From the NCBI RefSeq assembly GCF_003994855.1, contig NZ_CP034143.1, positions 57,224 to 121,223 of the forward strand: a stretch of 64,000 nt of DNA, written 5' to 3'. The notes beneath the pieces are model-generated. The model saw nothing but the letters and a program-made list of their open reading frames with translations. It had not been told where the DNA came from and searched no databases. This document shows, piece after piece, positions 7,848 to 15,788 of the stretch (position 1 is its first letter; every line of letters starts with the position of its first letter). The DNA comes from Marinobacter sp. NP-4(2019). Its GTDB lineage: Bacteria > Pseudomonadota > Gammaproteobacteria > Pseudomonadales > Oleiphilaceae. A program made the position numbers and the translations under genes.

Positions 7848-9236
7848 ATGGCTGACAATGATTCGGAAAAGAGCTACCTCGAAGCTGCGTTGAAAAAGAT
7901 CAATACGGTCGTGGCGCGCGGTGAAAAAATCATGAAGGAGATCCCTGGCCTTGTAAAGAAAGCTCAGATAGATAAGCACGACTTGACCTGGCTTGAGGAG
8001 AGTGAGGTTGATGATAGGGTTCAACAGCGTCGATATGGAACCACGCAAGCTGCTGAGTTAGCAGGAATTAGTGTAGGCCTTCTCTATGCTGCTGAGCAAG
8101 ATGGTCGGTTGCCTGAACCAGAATATCGCAGCGATACGGCGAGGAAGGTACGAGCTGGTTACACCATAAACCATATCAACCATATCCAACGTGTCTTCAA
8201 TACCGCCCCCAGGAAACCAGAGGGTTCGTCTGCTGCGATTGCTGGAATTTTGAATTTGAAGGGCGGGTCTCAGAAAACAACGACCTGCCACCTATTCTCA
8301 CAGTACCTCGCAATTCGCGGGTATCGCTGCTTGCTTCTGGATACCGATCCCCAAGGTTCTTTGAGCTTCTATTTTGGCAAACGCCCTGATGACAATGTTC
8401 ATTACGAAAACACTGTCGCCCCTTTTTTTCTGGAAGACGATGAAGCTCTAGTCGAGGCAGGCCACCCGGAAGGATCTTCGAGGTCTTTGCACTATGCAAT
8501 TCAGAAAACCTACTGGGATAACATCGATATCATTCCTGCCTGCCTTCAAAACCTCAATATTGATCTTTTGATGCCTTCCGTAATGAATGAAGCCAACGTA
8601 CCAATGTTGGATCGCATCATGAAATTACGAAACGGTCTGTTGGAAGTGGGTGAAAACTACGATTTCATTATCATTGATGGTACCCCCTCACTAAACCTGT
8701 CAACGCTGAATGTTGTAAGCGCTTGTGATGTCTGTTTCGTCCCGACACCAGCTGCGATGCTGGACTTTGCCTCTACGCTTCAGTTTGCAGGCCTGGTTGC
8801 GGAGACTGCTGAGATGTACAAGCAAGAAAAAATGTATCCGAACATTCCGGATATGCGTTATTTCATCACAAAATACAGCGGATCAAGCTATGCCCACTTT
8901 ATGGGGCAAATAATTCGTCGCGTTTTCACTGTTGAGAGAGGTGATGTTCTATCTACGGAGGCTCACGCCTCGGATGAAATAGGGAAAGCCAATACCAGCA
9001 CTTACTCCATCTATGAGAAGAACCCCGCTGAGTCAGATAACCGAAAACGACTGAAGAAAACGATAGAGATGTTCGATCGGCTCTTTGAAGAAATGCATGA
9101 TGCGGTCTGGGAAACTTGTTTCGAGGATGCCTTGCGCTCATCACACTTGGATAAAATCGACGAAATTATGTCTAGTGCGGATCTCGCTCGTGATGACCTT
9201 AAAAGAGCCAACCGCTTGTCAGATAAGGAGGCCTAA
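7848..9236 (+). CDS. parA: ParA partition ATPase with N-terminal HTH
   Basis: ParA drives plasmid segregation by ATP-dependent patterning on the nucleoid and usually represses its own operon. This 462-residue protein is of the large type: residues about 62-118 form a MerR-like HTH (YGTTQAAELAGISVGLLYAAE), and residues 137-146 hold the deviant Walker A box LNLKGGSQKTTT, with the signature lysine before the loop. A Walker A' DTDPQGS and a Walker B-like FIIIDGTPS follow. The start at 7848 is preceded by AGGAAGGG; the earlier in-frame ATG at 7809 has none. parB follows after two bases with its own AAGGAGG inside the parA 3' end. Confidence 0.93.
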   Translation: MADNDSEKSYLEAALKKINTVVARGEKIMKEIPGLVKKAQIDKHDLTWLEESEVDDRVQQRRYGTTQAAELAGISVGLLYAAEQDGRLPEPEYRSDTARKVRAGYTINHINHIQRVFNTAPRKPEGSSAAIAGILNLKGGSQKTTTCHLFSQYLAIRGYRCLLLDTDPQGSLSFYFGKRPDDNVHYENTVAPFFLEDDEALVEAGHPEGSSRSLHYAIQKTYWDNIDIIPACLQNLNIDLLMPSVMNEANVPMLDRIMKLRNGLLEVGENYDFIIIDGTPSLNLSTLNVVSACDVCFVPTPAAMLDFASTLQFAGLVAETAEMYKQEKMYPNIPDMRYFITKYSGSSYAHFMGQIIRRVFTVERGDVLSTEAHASDEIGKANTSTYSIYEKNPAESDNRKRLKKTIEMFDRLFEEMHDAVWETCFEDALRSSHLDKIDEIMSSADLARDDLKRANRLSDKEA

Positions 9237-9238
9237 AG

Positions 9239-10387
9239 ATGGTTAAGCCTAACAAGTATGGAAATATCGATGAGCTTCTCCCTGGTGGGGGTGAAGAAAC
9301 GGATTCGTCATCCAGTACTCGTAAGAGGAGGCGTCCATCGCCAGCTCTTGGTGCGATGCAGGGGGAAAGGCGCCCAATTTCTGTTACAGAATCTCTGAAA
9401 GAGGAGAAGGCTAAAGCCGAGCGGGCGCTTGAAGAAGCTACATCGAAGTTTGAGGAAGAGAAACAAGAGCTTCTACGCCTTCTTGAGAGCAAAGAGTCTG
9501 AGGAGAAGGGCAAGCCTATTGTTTTGACAATGCCTGTTACTCAGCAGGAAGTGGTTTTCGAGCTTCAGAGAATTGACCCATCCAAAATCGATGTATCTCC
9601 GGAAAATGAGCGTATTCAGGAGTTTCTTGATGAGATTTCACTGAGAGACATTCTTCCATCTATCAGAAAACAAGGGCAGCAGTTCCCCGGCACTGTAAGG
9701 CCTAAGAAAGATGGTCGCTTTGAGCTCATTGAAGGTTCTCGGCGGTTAAAGGCGGCTGTGCTTGCCAAGAAGCCGTACCTGGCTCTTGTTGGGGACGTTC
9801 CAGACGCCGACGTACGTGAATTGAGTGTCATTGAGAACAAGCATCAGGATGTTAGTTATTTCGAAAAAGCGAAAGCCTGGGAGCGGCAAATTAATGATGG
9901 TGAGTTTGCCAACTGGACACAGTTGGGGGCCGCCAAGGGTATTAGTTCGTCAAATATCAACAGATACAAGGCGTGTGTTGAGCTTGATGAAAAGTTTGTG
10001 CGCATTCTGCCATCACCCTCTGATATGCCTCTCTCTTATGGAGAGATGATTTCGAAGCTGAGAAAGAAGAATGAAAGATCCCTTTTAGCCAAAGTGGATG
10101 AGCTGTTAGAGCTTCGCAAAGAGTCGATGAAAGAGGGTGGGGAGTCGCTGGGTGTTGAGGAGGTTATCAAAGCGCTTAAAAGCTCTGTTCGAGTTAGGCA
10201 AGCCCAGCCAAAAGCTAAAGCTCCTGTGCTGTACAAGTCGCCTGAAGGTGATCGTTTTCTGAAGCATGGCATTACTAACAAGGGGACCACAAAGTTTGAG
10301 ATTGATGGTGCGGACGAAGAATCTCTCTCGAAGATTGTGGAGTTTCTGACAAAGACGTTAGGGGTTGAACTTAACGAGAGCAAGTGA
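9239..10387 (+). CDS. parB: ParB partition protein
   Basis: ParB binds parS and stimulates ParA. The 382 residues show an N-terminal ParA-contact tail, a coiled charged stretch (about 55-90), the ParB/Srx-like nuclease-fold motif around 140-165 (GQQFPGTVRP, then LIEGSRRLKAA), an ENKHQDVSYFEKA segment and an HTH at about 225-245 (TQLGAAKGISSSNINRYK). It starts two bases after parA with AAGGAGG at 9225-9231. The second half of the protein is lysine-rich. The three palindromes just downstream are its likely centromere. Confidence 0.92.
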   Translation: MVKPNKYGNIDELLPGGGEETDSSSSTRKRRRPSPALGAMQGERRPISVTESLKEEKAKAERALEEATSKFEEEKQELLRLLESKESEEKGKPIVLTMPVTQQEVVFELQRIDPSKIDVSPENERIQEFLDEISLRDILPSIRKQGQQFPGTVRPKKDGRFELIEGSRRLKAAVLAKKPYLALVGDVPDADVRELSVIENKHQDVSYFEKAKAWERQINDGEFANWTQLGAAKGISSSNINRYKACVELDEKFVRILPSPSDMPLSYGEMISKLRKKNERSLLAKVDELLELRKESMKEGGESLGVEEVIKALKSSVRVRQAQPKAKAPVLYKSPEGDRFLKHGITNKGTTKFEIDGADEESLSKIVEFLTKTLGVELNESK

Positions 10388-10394
10388 GGTTCTG

Positions 10395-10492
10395 GCAATT
10401 CCCGCGACGGGAATTGCTAGGAAATCCCGGAGATTCCCGTTGCGGGAATCTTTAGCAAAAAGCCGGATTCCCGCCGCGGGAATCCGGCTTTT
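10395..10492. repeat. parS: Three related palindromes, likely parS
   Basis: Three inverted repeats share the core ATTCCCG-NNN-CGGGAAT: 10395-10417 (arms GCAATTCCCG, centre CGA), 10431-10451 (arms AGATTCCCG, centre TTG) and 10458-10492 (16-base arms, centre CCG). Each is a perfect palindrome around three free bases. They begin eight bases after the parB stop, the usual place for the centromere of parABS systems. Multiplicity of a conserved core with changing outer bases argues for a protein-binding site and not just terminators. Confidence 0.8.
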
Positions 10493-10498
10493 CTTTAC
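10458..10498 (+). terminator. Rho-independent terminator of parAB, shared with third palindrome
   Basis: The third palindrome has 16-base perfect arms beginning AAAAGCCGGATTCCCG, and its right arm ends in TTTT followed by CTTT. It therefore has the stem and U-tract of an intrinsic terminator while also containing the probable ParB core. Confidence 0.7.
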
Positions 10499-10702
10499 CC
10501 CTAACCACTTGAAATGAAAAGGGTATGTTTATGGATCGCCTTTAAAAGTGCGGAAAAAGTTTCCGGCTTTTTGGGCAACATAGCTGAGAAATCAGGGAAA
10601 CTTTTTCCTCCTTTAACGGCGGAACCGGAGAGAAAACGGGGGAAGAATTTCCGTTAAATCCCGGGAATAAAGCGTGAGGAATTCGGGATCTGAGATGAGA
10701 GA
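10493..10702. repeat. Intergenic spacer with a 13-bp inverted repeat
   Basis: GGAAAAAGTTTCC at 10552-10564 is the exact reverse complement of GGAAACTTTTTCC at 10596-10608. The arms are 31 bases apart, too far for a simple terminator loop and suited to a pair of protein sites or a long hairpin. A second, shorter GC-rich sequence AAATCCCGGGAA occurs near 10657, reminiscent of a parS half-site. No gene is seen. Confidence 0.5.
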
Positions 10703-11257
10703 TCAAAAGTACTCCGATGGATTAAAACCCAGTTTTCGACACAGATCATCCAGGTCATCCAGGTCATAAAAGTTCAGAGTGATGGTTCCGTTCTTTCTCT
10801 TCTTGTTGAATCGAATGTCTGTGGGGCGGCCGGTCACTTCACTCATTGTGCTAGCAAACCGAGCAATGTCGACATCCTTTTCCTGCGCATCCCCACGAGC
10901 TATCGATTCAAACTCATGGACAGGGGAGCGGGCTACTAAGAGTTTTCTCAACAGGCTCTCACGTGTTGGGAAATCGAGCTTTGCGATGGCACGAAGGTGA
11001 CCCAGGGTAATTCGATCAGGATTGTTAAACCACAGATCCATTTCCCCATCGGTTAAAGCCTGGCTGACTCTGATGAAATGAGTAACTGTATAAACCTTCT
11101 CAATACCCAGGGCTTCACGGATGTCTCTGTTCTTGTATCCATCCTGGACCAGAATCCGAATGACGTGGGCTGTGATAGGGTCAGAAGAGAAGTGTGGTTG
11201 GGACTTGTAGTAGTTGATTGCCTCTTCGGCGTCCGTTAAAAGCGGTAAATGTGCCAT
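10703..11257 (-). CDS. Short ParB/KorB-like transcriptional regulator
   Basis: This 184-residue protein keeps the ParB HTH region (residues about 30-100: VQDGYKNRDIREALGIEKVYTVTHFIRVSQAL, then ITLGHLRAIAKLD) and a ParB-type C-terminal beta strand plus helix (GTITLNFYDLDDLDDLCRKLGF) used for dimerisation. It lacks the N-terminal ParA-contact and nuclease-fold region of ParB. Such truncated ParB relatives act as regulators of transfer and maintenance genes, like KorB. Two palindromes built on TAGTCAY/RTGACTA lie 67-139 bases upstream of its start and are the obvious candidate operators. The role is inferred from domains and position. Confidence 0.7.
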   Translation of the reverse strand: MAHLPLLTDAEEAINYYKSQPHFSSDPITAHVIRILVQDGYKNRDIREALGIEKVYTVTHFIRVSQALTDGEMDLWFNNPDRITLGHLRAIAKLDFPTRESLLRKLLVARSPVHEFESIARGDAQEKDVDIARFASTMSEVTGRPTDIRFNKKRKNGTITLNFYDLDDLDDLCRKLGFNPSEYF

Positions 11258-11323
11258 TCTGACCGACCTTTGCGTGTAGGTATGGGTTGCAACCGAGTGG
11301 GGTAGTATCCTTGCCTATCATTA

Positions 11324-11337
11324 TAGTCACGTGACTA
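11324..11337. promoter_or_regulatory. Palindromic operator 1
   Basis: TAGTCACGTGACTA is a perfect 14-bp palindrome upstream of the ParB-like regulator. It shares the half-site TAGTCA with operator 2, centred 58 bases away. Confidence 0.6.
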
Positions 11338-11380
11338 AAAAATAAAACGTCACGTTGTGGGAAGGCCTAATCATCAGCGT

Positions 11381-11396
11381 TTAGTCATATGACTAA
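11381..11396. promoter_or_regulatory. Palindromic operator 2
   Basis: TTAGTCATATGACTAA is a perfect 16-bp palindrome with the same TAGTCA half-sites as operator 1. The two together suggest cooperative binding of the neighbouring regulator. Confidence 0.6.
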
Positions 11397-11857
11397 TGTT
11401 ATTGGTTAGGTCGGACCATGATCGCTGTCATTTGTATAGTGCGGCTGGTGAGGGTAGGGCGGGTCGCCATACAAATTTCGCCGAGGACGCCATGGAAAGC
11501 CATCATGCGCCTTGGCGAAAGTTTCGCTAACATCGAGCAGGCCAGTCTGAAGCCTGGTGTTACGTCTGCTTTGCCAGGCCCCTGCATTGCCTCACAATCG
11601 TGATCAATGTCTAAAAAAATCGTCCCAATAAATTTTTAAACTCTAAGTAAGTCGAAAAAAATTGACAGAAAGCCACTTCGGACTAATTATGTCGGAAAAA
11701 CATGGCATAGAGTTTGTTCTGAAGTACGGATGCTGCTCTCGAGTTCCGAGGTCTCCTCTAGTGTTCGAAAAGAAGGGTTCCGTGGCGAATAACTGCGCCC
11801 GGGCTTAGCTTTTCTAACAGCCATGACCCATGGTTAGCCGACACAGGGGAAAACGTC
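11397..11857. promoter_or_regulatory. Long leader with a promoter for the DUF2857 operon
   Basis: No credible gene lies in this stretch. A promoter is visible as TTGACA at 11662-11667 and AATTAT at 11685-11690 (17-bp spacer), leaving a leader of about 160 bases before the GTG at 11858. Two similar purine-rich words, GTCGAAAAAAA and GTCGGAAAAA, flank it. The leader is long enough to hold regulation, but no known riboswitch was recognised. Confidence 0.45.
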
Positions 11858-12463
11858 GTGGCCACCAATGTAAAACTCAAAACTGAATCTTCAAGGTTTC
11901 TTTCCACTATTTTGGTTAGCGCACTCGAATCCTGCCGTGAAGGGGATTTCGGGTTACAAGAAGATCTGGGCCTATCGCTTGAAGCGATGCAGGCTTTGGA
12001 TCAGTTGAAGGCTGATCAGATCCAGTCGATCTCAGAAAATTACGTCCGGGACGTGCCTAATCTCAAATGGTTTCCCGTTGATGTGTCTAAGCTGACGCGA
12101 ATCATTGAGATAGAAGCTAGGGAAGCACAGCGCTATGTCATGATCGATGAATTTCTTCGTCGAGGCGCATGCAAAGAGATGATGGCTGAGTTGTTTGGAC
12201 TTCGAAGCACCCAGGTTGCAAGCCGAAAACGATTCCTGAATGTTCCGACTGTGAAAGGGCGCCTTCCAGCTACGACTCTCGATGAACAGCGCAGAGTTTA
12301 TGATGCATGGTTAGCCAATATAACGATTGCCGATAATCGTCAGCGCATGCTTGTCGTTGCTAAAAGCACGGGAATCCCGCTTTCGCAGATTTACCGTGAA
12401 GTCCAAATCATCGAACAAGTTGCTGCAACAGCCCACAGCAATGCCTCCCGAATCTGCGCTTGA
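11858..12463 (+). CDS. DUF2857-type ICE protein, FlhC-like
   Basis: The 201-residue sequence has the DUF2857 pattern: LRRGACKEMMAELFGLRSTQVASRKRFL at about 94-122 followed by GRLPATTLDEQRRVYDAW. This family occurs in the maintenance block of PFGI-1/SPI-7-like integrating conjugative elements and resembles the flagellar regulator FlhC; a regulatory role is possible but unproven. It starts with GTG at 11858, with CAGGGGA eight bases upstream. It is followed by the PFL_4669-type gene with an 10-base gap, so the two form an operon. Confidence 0.7.
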   Translation: MATNVKLKTESSRFLSTILVSALESCREGDFGLQEDLGLSLEAMQALDQLKADQIQSISENYVRDVPNLKWFPVDVSKLTRIIEIEAREAQRYVMIDEFLRRGACKEMMAELFGLRSTQVASRKRFLNVPTVKGRLPATTLDEQRRVYDAWLANITIADNRQRMLVVAKSTGIPLSQIYREVQIIEQVAATAHSNASRICA

Positions 12464-12473
12464 GGATAGAACA

Positions 12474-13289
12474 ATGACGAAAGAAGCAAAAAGCAAAATG
12501 GCATCGATTGCTCCAACACAGGATATCGAAATCGAGTTAGCCACAAGGCCAGCATTACGGCTTTGGCAAGGCCGTGAAAAGACAGAGAATCGTCACGGCA
12601 TTCTGGGCTTGCCCGGTTTCTGCTCTCGAGTTCGCTCCATTGAGCAGGCCATCAGAGATGACGACCCCTACGCTGACTATCACTTTGCTCAGATTGAGGA
12701 GGGCATCGAGCACCTCTCCGAAGATCTGGATGAAGAACTGAAAGACATTAAAGCGTTCATTGATGAAAACATTCCACCTGCGATGCGTCTGCCAGATGTC
12801 GCGAGTAAGAATCCAGCAGTAGTTCCAGTGCGGTTTGCTTCAAGGTTGGGGTTTCAGTTGGTGTACCAGTTGCTGAAAGTTGATCAGATTGTTCTGAGTG
12901 TTCTATTGGCCAATCACATTGGCTTGCTTCCGAATAAGGAGAAGTTCCAGACATTGGCTAGGGTTGAGAAAAGAGTAAGAGGAGTCCTGCACCTCGTTTA
13001 TCGGTATCGCCATACCGGAGTGACCCGGGACGATATGGCAGCAAACAATCAGCGAGCGCAAAAAGCGAAAGAGCTGATGGGTGATTTGGAGATCGGATAT
13101 CTTGAAGGCAGTACAAGATCGGATAATGCCCCGACGTTACCGGTTAAAAGGCTCCAGACGCTTGGCGGTGAACTGACGAGACACTCTAAGGCGAAAGGAA
13201 AAATACAGGATCCTCGCTTGACTGATCTGGAGTCAGAGCTAGACCGAGTTCTTGCCGAACAGGAAGCTGAAGCTTCTGCAACGGCATGA
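12474..13289 (+). CDS. PFL_4669/TIGR03761-type ICE protein
   Basis: A 271-residue protein whose core (ALRLWQGREKTENRHGILGLPGFCSRVRSIEQAIRDDDPYAD, given here in parts: residues about 23-64) matches the PFL_4669 (DUF1845) family, conserved in integrating conjugative elements, with no known activity. A hydrophobic helix near 120-140 (FQLVYQLLKVDQIVLSVLL) is family-typical. The start at 12474 follows GAGGA by seven bases; the longer in-frame extension overlaps the upstream gene and is unlikely. A strong terminator follows. Confidence 0.75.
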   Translation: MTKEAKSKMASIAPTQDIEIELATRPALRLWQGREKTENRHGILGLPGFCSRVRSIEQAIRDDDPYADYHFAQIEEGIEHLSEDLDEELKDIKAFIDENIPPAMRLPDVASKNPAVVPVRFASRLGFQLVYQLLKVDQIVLSVLLANHIGLLPNKEKFQTLARVEKRVRGVLHLVYRYRHTGVTRDDMAANNQRAQKAKELMGDLEIGYLEGSTRSDNAPTLPVKRLQTLGGELTRHSKAKGKIQDPRLTDLESELDRVLAEQEAEASATA

Positions 13290-13311
13290 GTGCTTGAGAA
13301 ACGTAATTATT

Positions 13312-13339
13312 AAGGCGCCCTCATTCGGCGCCTTTTTTC
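13312..13339 (+). terminator. Rho-independent terminator
   Basis: AAGGCGCC at 13312-13319 pairs with GGCGCCTT at 13327-13334 across a six-base loop and is followed by TTTT. It ends the DUF2857/PFL_4669 operon. Confidence 0.88.
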
Positions 13340-13348
13340 GATAGGTAC

Positions 13349-13436
13349 TTGGATCAGAACCGGACTGATCCTGGATCATAACCAGTCCTGGAGCTGGATC
13401 AGAACCGGTTATCAGTGGTTGGATCAGGGGCAGAAA
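13349..13436 (+). repeat. Four GGATCA repeats upstream of the next gene
   Basis: GGATCA recurs at 13351, 13373, 13396 and 13421 within the motif YTGGATCAKAACCRG (the last copy diverges after GGATCA). Spacings of 22, 23 and 25 bases put the sites on nearly the same helix face. They fill the space between the terminator and the next start codon, suggesting an operator array or a second iteron-like locus. Confidence 0.65.
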
Positions 13437-13440
13437 TTTG

Positions 13441-13875
13441 ATGGCCGATTCTTTAAATATAAATTTACTAATACCTTTTAAGGATAATAGTGGTGCTCGA
13501 CGTAATCTCTACAAGGCCGAGATCGAGAAATTCCGAGCACAGTTGGATGCGAGGGCATCAGAGATTGGGGATGATCTCGCGACTATTTTTGGTGAAAACT
13601 TTGAGTTGGCGATCAGCTCGAGATCAGACGGAACGACAAGAAAATACTTTTGGCGGTTTCGATCGAGCAAACGGGATCGGAAGTATGTCCGACTTGCGGC
13701 AGTCTCCATTCAGGACTACCTCAGAAGTCTCGATCATGAAGAGATGCGTCACTTGAAGGTTCTGGAGGAGGAGATTATCTATCTCAATGCGAATTTGCGC
13801 CTGCTGAAGGCAATGGCAGACTCAATTGAGCAGTCGGAAAATGAAATCGCTGAGCTGCGAGAGCTGGCTATTTAG
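13441..13875 (+). CDS. Hypothetical 144-residue helical protein
   Basis: The protein begins MADSLNINLLIPFKDN and contains a basic central stretch (FWRFRSSKRDRKYVRLAAVSIQDYL) and a C-terminal coiled coil (about 100-142, E/L/N-rich). No family is recognised with confidence; similar small proteins accompany PFL_4669 genes in ICEs. The ATG at 13441 is preceded by GGGGCAG. The array of GGATCA repeats directly upstream suggests it is specifically regulated, perhaps by its own product. Confidence 0.5.
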   Translation: MADSLNINLLIPFKDNSGARRNLYKAEIEKFRAQLDARASEIGDDLATIFGENFELAISSRSDGTTRKYFWRFRSSKRDRKYVRLAAVSIQDYLRSLDHEEMRHLKVLEEEIIYLNANLRLLKAMADSIEQSENEIAELRELAI

Positions 13876-14313
13876 TTGAAAAACGGAAGGGCTTCTGTAA
13901 TAGTTTCTGAAATACCCCCAGCCTACGGGCTTATCTGCGAAGAGTCCCTTCGCTATTCTGAACAGCACCTCCATTTAGCCAACCCGGCATCGGATCAGGC
14001 AATCTTGCTTTTACCTGCACTATTTTGAGCGCTAATCAGAGTCACCTGCGAAGCAGGGTAGGGGAGTCCGGTTAGCGTTCACAATACAACCTTCTCGATG
14101 CTGGAAACTCGGTCAGCAAGCAAGCGATTCTTGTATGATGATGACGCCAAACGCCGAGTGGCTTTTGTGTAGCGAAGCTATGCCGTGCGAGTGCTATAGG
14201 CCCGCACGAAAAACTAGGGGAAAAACGATCCCGCCGCCCCATTTTCGGATCAGTCTCCAAATATGGGTTTCGCTGAGCCCAGTCTTTATTGAATGAGGGG
14301 AGATCATTGATTG
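13876..14313. other. Noncoding stretch with short hairpins
   Basis: No coding sequence is credible here. Two small hairpins are visible: GCGAAG/CTTCGC at 13937-13953 and CCTGC/GCAGG near 14047-14059. The right end (14294-14321) is one side of the hairpin split by the insertion sequence. The stretch could be a leader or a decayed gene; I see no family match. Confidence 0.35.
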
Positions 14314-14321
14314 ATCTCCCC
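14314..14321. repeat. Target site duplication, left copy
   Basis: ATCTCCCC directly precedes the IS left end and is repeated directly after the right end (15648-15655). Eight bases is usual for IS256-family elements. Confidence 0.88.
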
Positions 14322-15647
14322 GAGGCTGTAAACCAAATTGTGTAACTGCCCACGACTGAGTAATCTTTTCAAAAGGATACCATCGTGGGTACGCAATTGG
14401 ACCAAGAAAAACTTAAAGCTATGGCCGCCGAGCTGGCCAAGGACATCAAGTCTGAAAAAGATCTCGGAGCCCTCACACAGCAGCTGGTCAAGCTCACCGT
14501 CGAGACCGCACTCAACGCCGAACTGGATGAGCATCTTGGATACGAGAAGCACGCTCTTGAAGGCCGTGGCACCGGTAACAGCCGTAACGGCTATTCTGCC
14601 AAGCGCCTGAAGGGCCAGCACGGCGAAGTACCGATACAGGCTCCTCGTGACCGGGACGGTTCCTTCGAGCCTCAGTTCGTCCGTAAAGGCCAGTCCCGCC
14701 TGACCCAGATGGATGACCAGATCCTGGCGCTATACGCCAAGGGCCTGAGCACCCGGGATATCGTGGGTGCCTTCAAGGAGATGTACGACGCGGACATCTC
14801 GGCAACACTGGTTTCCAAGGTGACGGAACGTGTGATTGATCAGGTTCACGAGTGGCAGAATCGCCCTGTTGATCCGATCTGCCCCATTGTTTATCTGGAC
14901 TGCATTGTTCTGAAAATTCGTCAGGACAAGAGGGTGATCAACAAGTCCCTATACCTAGCTCTGGGCATCAACATGGAGGGCCAGAAGGAACTGCTGGGCC
15001 TCTGGCTGGCCGAGACCGAAGGCGCGAAGTTCTGGCTATCGGTACTGACAGAACTGAAGAACCGTGGCTTGGAGGACATCCTGATCGCCTGTGTGGATGG
15101 CCTCAAAGGGTTCCCGGATGCCATTGCGGCTGAATACCCCCAAACCAAGGTTCAGCTCTGCATCGTGCATATGGTTCGTAACTCGCTGCGCTACGTGTCC
15201 TGGAAGGACTACAGGGCGGTTACTGCGGACCTGAAGCAGATCTACCAGTCTGCTACGGAACATGAAGCCCGACAGGCACTGGAGGCCTTTGGAGAGCGCT
15301 GGGACAGCCAATACCCACAGATCTCTCGTTCCTGGCAAAGCCACTGGGATAACCTGATCACCATCTTCGAGTACCCGCCGGCGATCCGGAAGGTAATCTA
15401 CACCACCAATGCCATTGAGTCGCTGAACAGCGTGATCCGCAAAGCCACCAAGCGCCGCAAGCTGTTCCCCACCGATGACTCGGCACTGAAAGTGGCCTTC
15501 CTGGCGATCCAGCAGGCCTCAAAGAAATGGACCATGCCGATCCGTGATTGGAAGCCGGCATTAAATCGCTTTATTATCGAATTCGGTGACCGCCTGGACG
15601 GCCACCTGTAATGGGGTGGGCAGTTACACAGATTTATTTACAGGCTC
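14322..15647 (+). mobile_element. IS256-family insertion sequence, complete
   Basis: The element is 1326 bp, bounded by imperfect terminal inverted repeats of 31 bases (26 matching), of which the inner block TGTGTAACTGCCCA is perfect. It encodes one full-length mutator-type transposase and is flanked by identical 8-bp duplications, so it looks intact and recently inserted. It separates the maintenance block from the T4SS operon. Confidence 0.95.
14385..15611 (+). CDS. IS256-family (mutator type) transposase
   Basis: The 408-residue protein is the usual length for the family and carries the family signature near residues 240-300 (IACVDGLKGFPDAI, then QLCIVHMVRNSLRYV) and the C-terminal YTTNAIESLNSVIRK motif. 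The acidic residues in the YLDCI and CVDGL segments and in TTNAIES correspond to the DDE catalytic triad. The start GTG at 14385 follows AAAAGGATACC. No frameshift or truncation is seen, so it should be active. Confidence 0.95.
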   Translation: MGTQLDQEKLKAMAAELAKDIKSEKDLGALTQQLVKLTVETALNAELDEHLGYEKHALEGRGTGNSRNGYSAKRLKGQHGEVPIQAPRDRDGSFEPQFVRKGQSRLTQMDDQILALYAKGLSTRDIVGAFKEMYDADISATLVSKVTERVIDQVHEWQNRPVDPICPIVYLDCIVLKIRQDKRVINKSLYLALGINMEGQKELLGLWLAETEGAKFWLSVLTELKNRGLEDILIACVDGLKGFPDAIAAEYPQTKVQLCIVHMVRNSLRYVSWKDYRAVTADLKQIYQSATEHEARQALEAFGERWDSQYPQISRSWQSHWDNLITIFEYPPAIRKVIYTTNAIESLNSVIRKATKRRKLFPTDDSALKVAFLAIQQASKKWTMPIRDWKPALNRFIIEFGDRLDGHL

Positions 15648-15655
15648 ATCTCCCC
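15648..15655. repeat. Target site duplication, right copy
   Basis: ATCTCCCC, identical to the left copy at 14314-14321. Confidence 0.88.
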
Positions 15656-15700
15656 TCAGCAATTACGTTCGCGCCCTTAACTACTTTATAACCCTCCGAA

Positions 15701-15722
15701 TAGGTCAACAGGCCCTGACCTA
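15701..15722. promoter_or_regulatory. TAGGTCA palindrome upstream of the first T4SS operon
   Basis: TAGGTCA at 15701-15707 and TGACCTA at 15716-15722 form an inverted repeat 67 bases before the pilL-like start. The same arms recur before the second T4SS operon at 22345-22366, which suggests a shared regulator of transfer genes or a pair of related hairpins. Confidence 0.55.
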
Positions 15723-15788
15723 AAAAAGCAAAGACAGGCCCACCCCCGAGTTACCGTGAGTCTGCTTAACCGTGTTGAGGTAACTCTA

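Larger units (their letters stand above)
14294..15658. repeat. 31-bp hairpin interrupted by the insertion sequence
   Basis: If the IS and one target copy are removed, the flanks join as a perfect inverted repeat: TGAGGGGAGATCA, five loop bases, TGATCTCCCCTCA. The left arm, loop and most of the right arm lie at 14294-14321 and the last TCA at 15656-15658. This would have been a terminator-like or protein-bound hairpin in front of the transfer operon. Confidence 0.75.

Noticed and set aside
11418..11603. A 61-residue frame next to the palindromic operator
   Set aside because: No ribosome site, no homology pattern and a competing frame on the other strand; treated as leader sequence.
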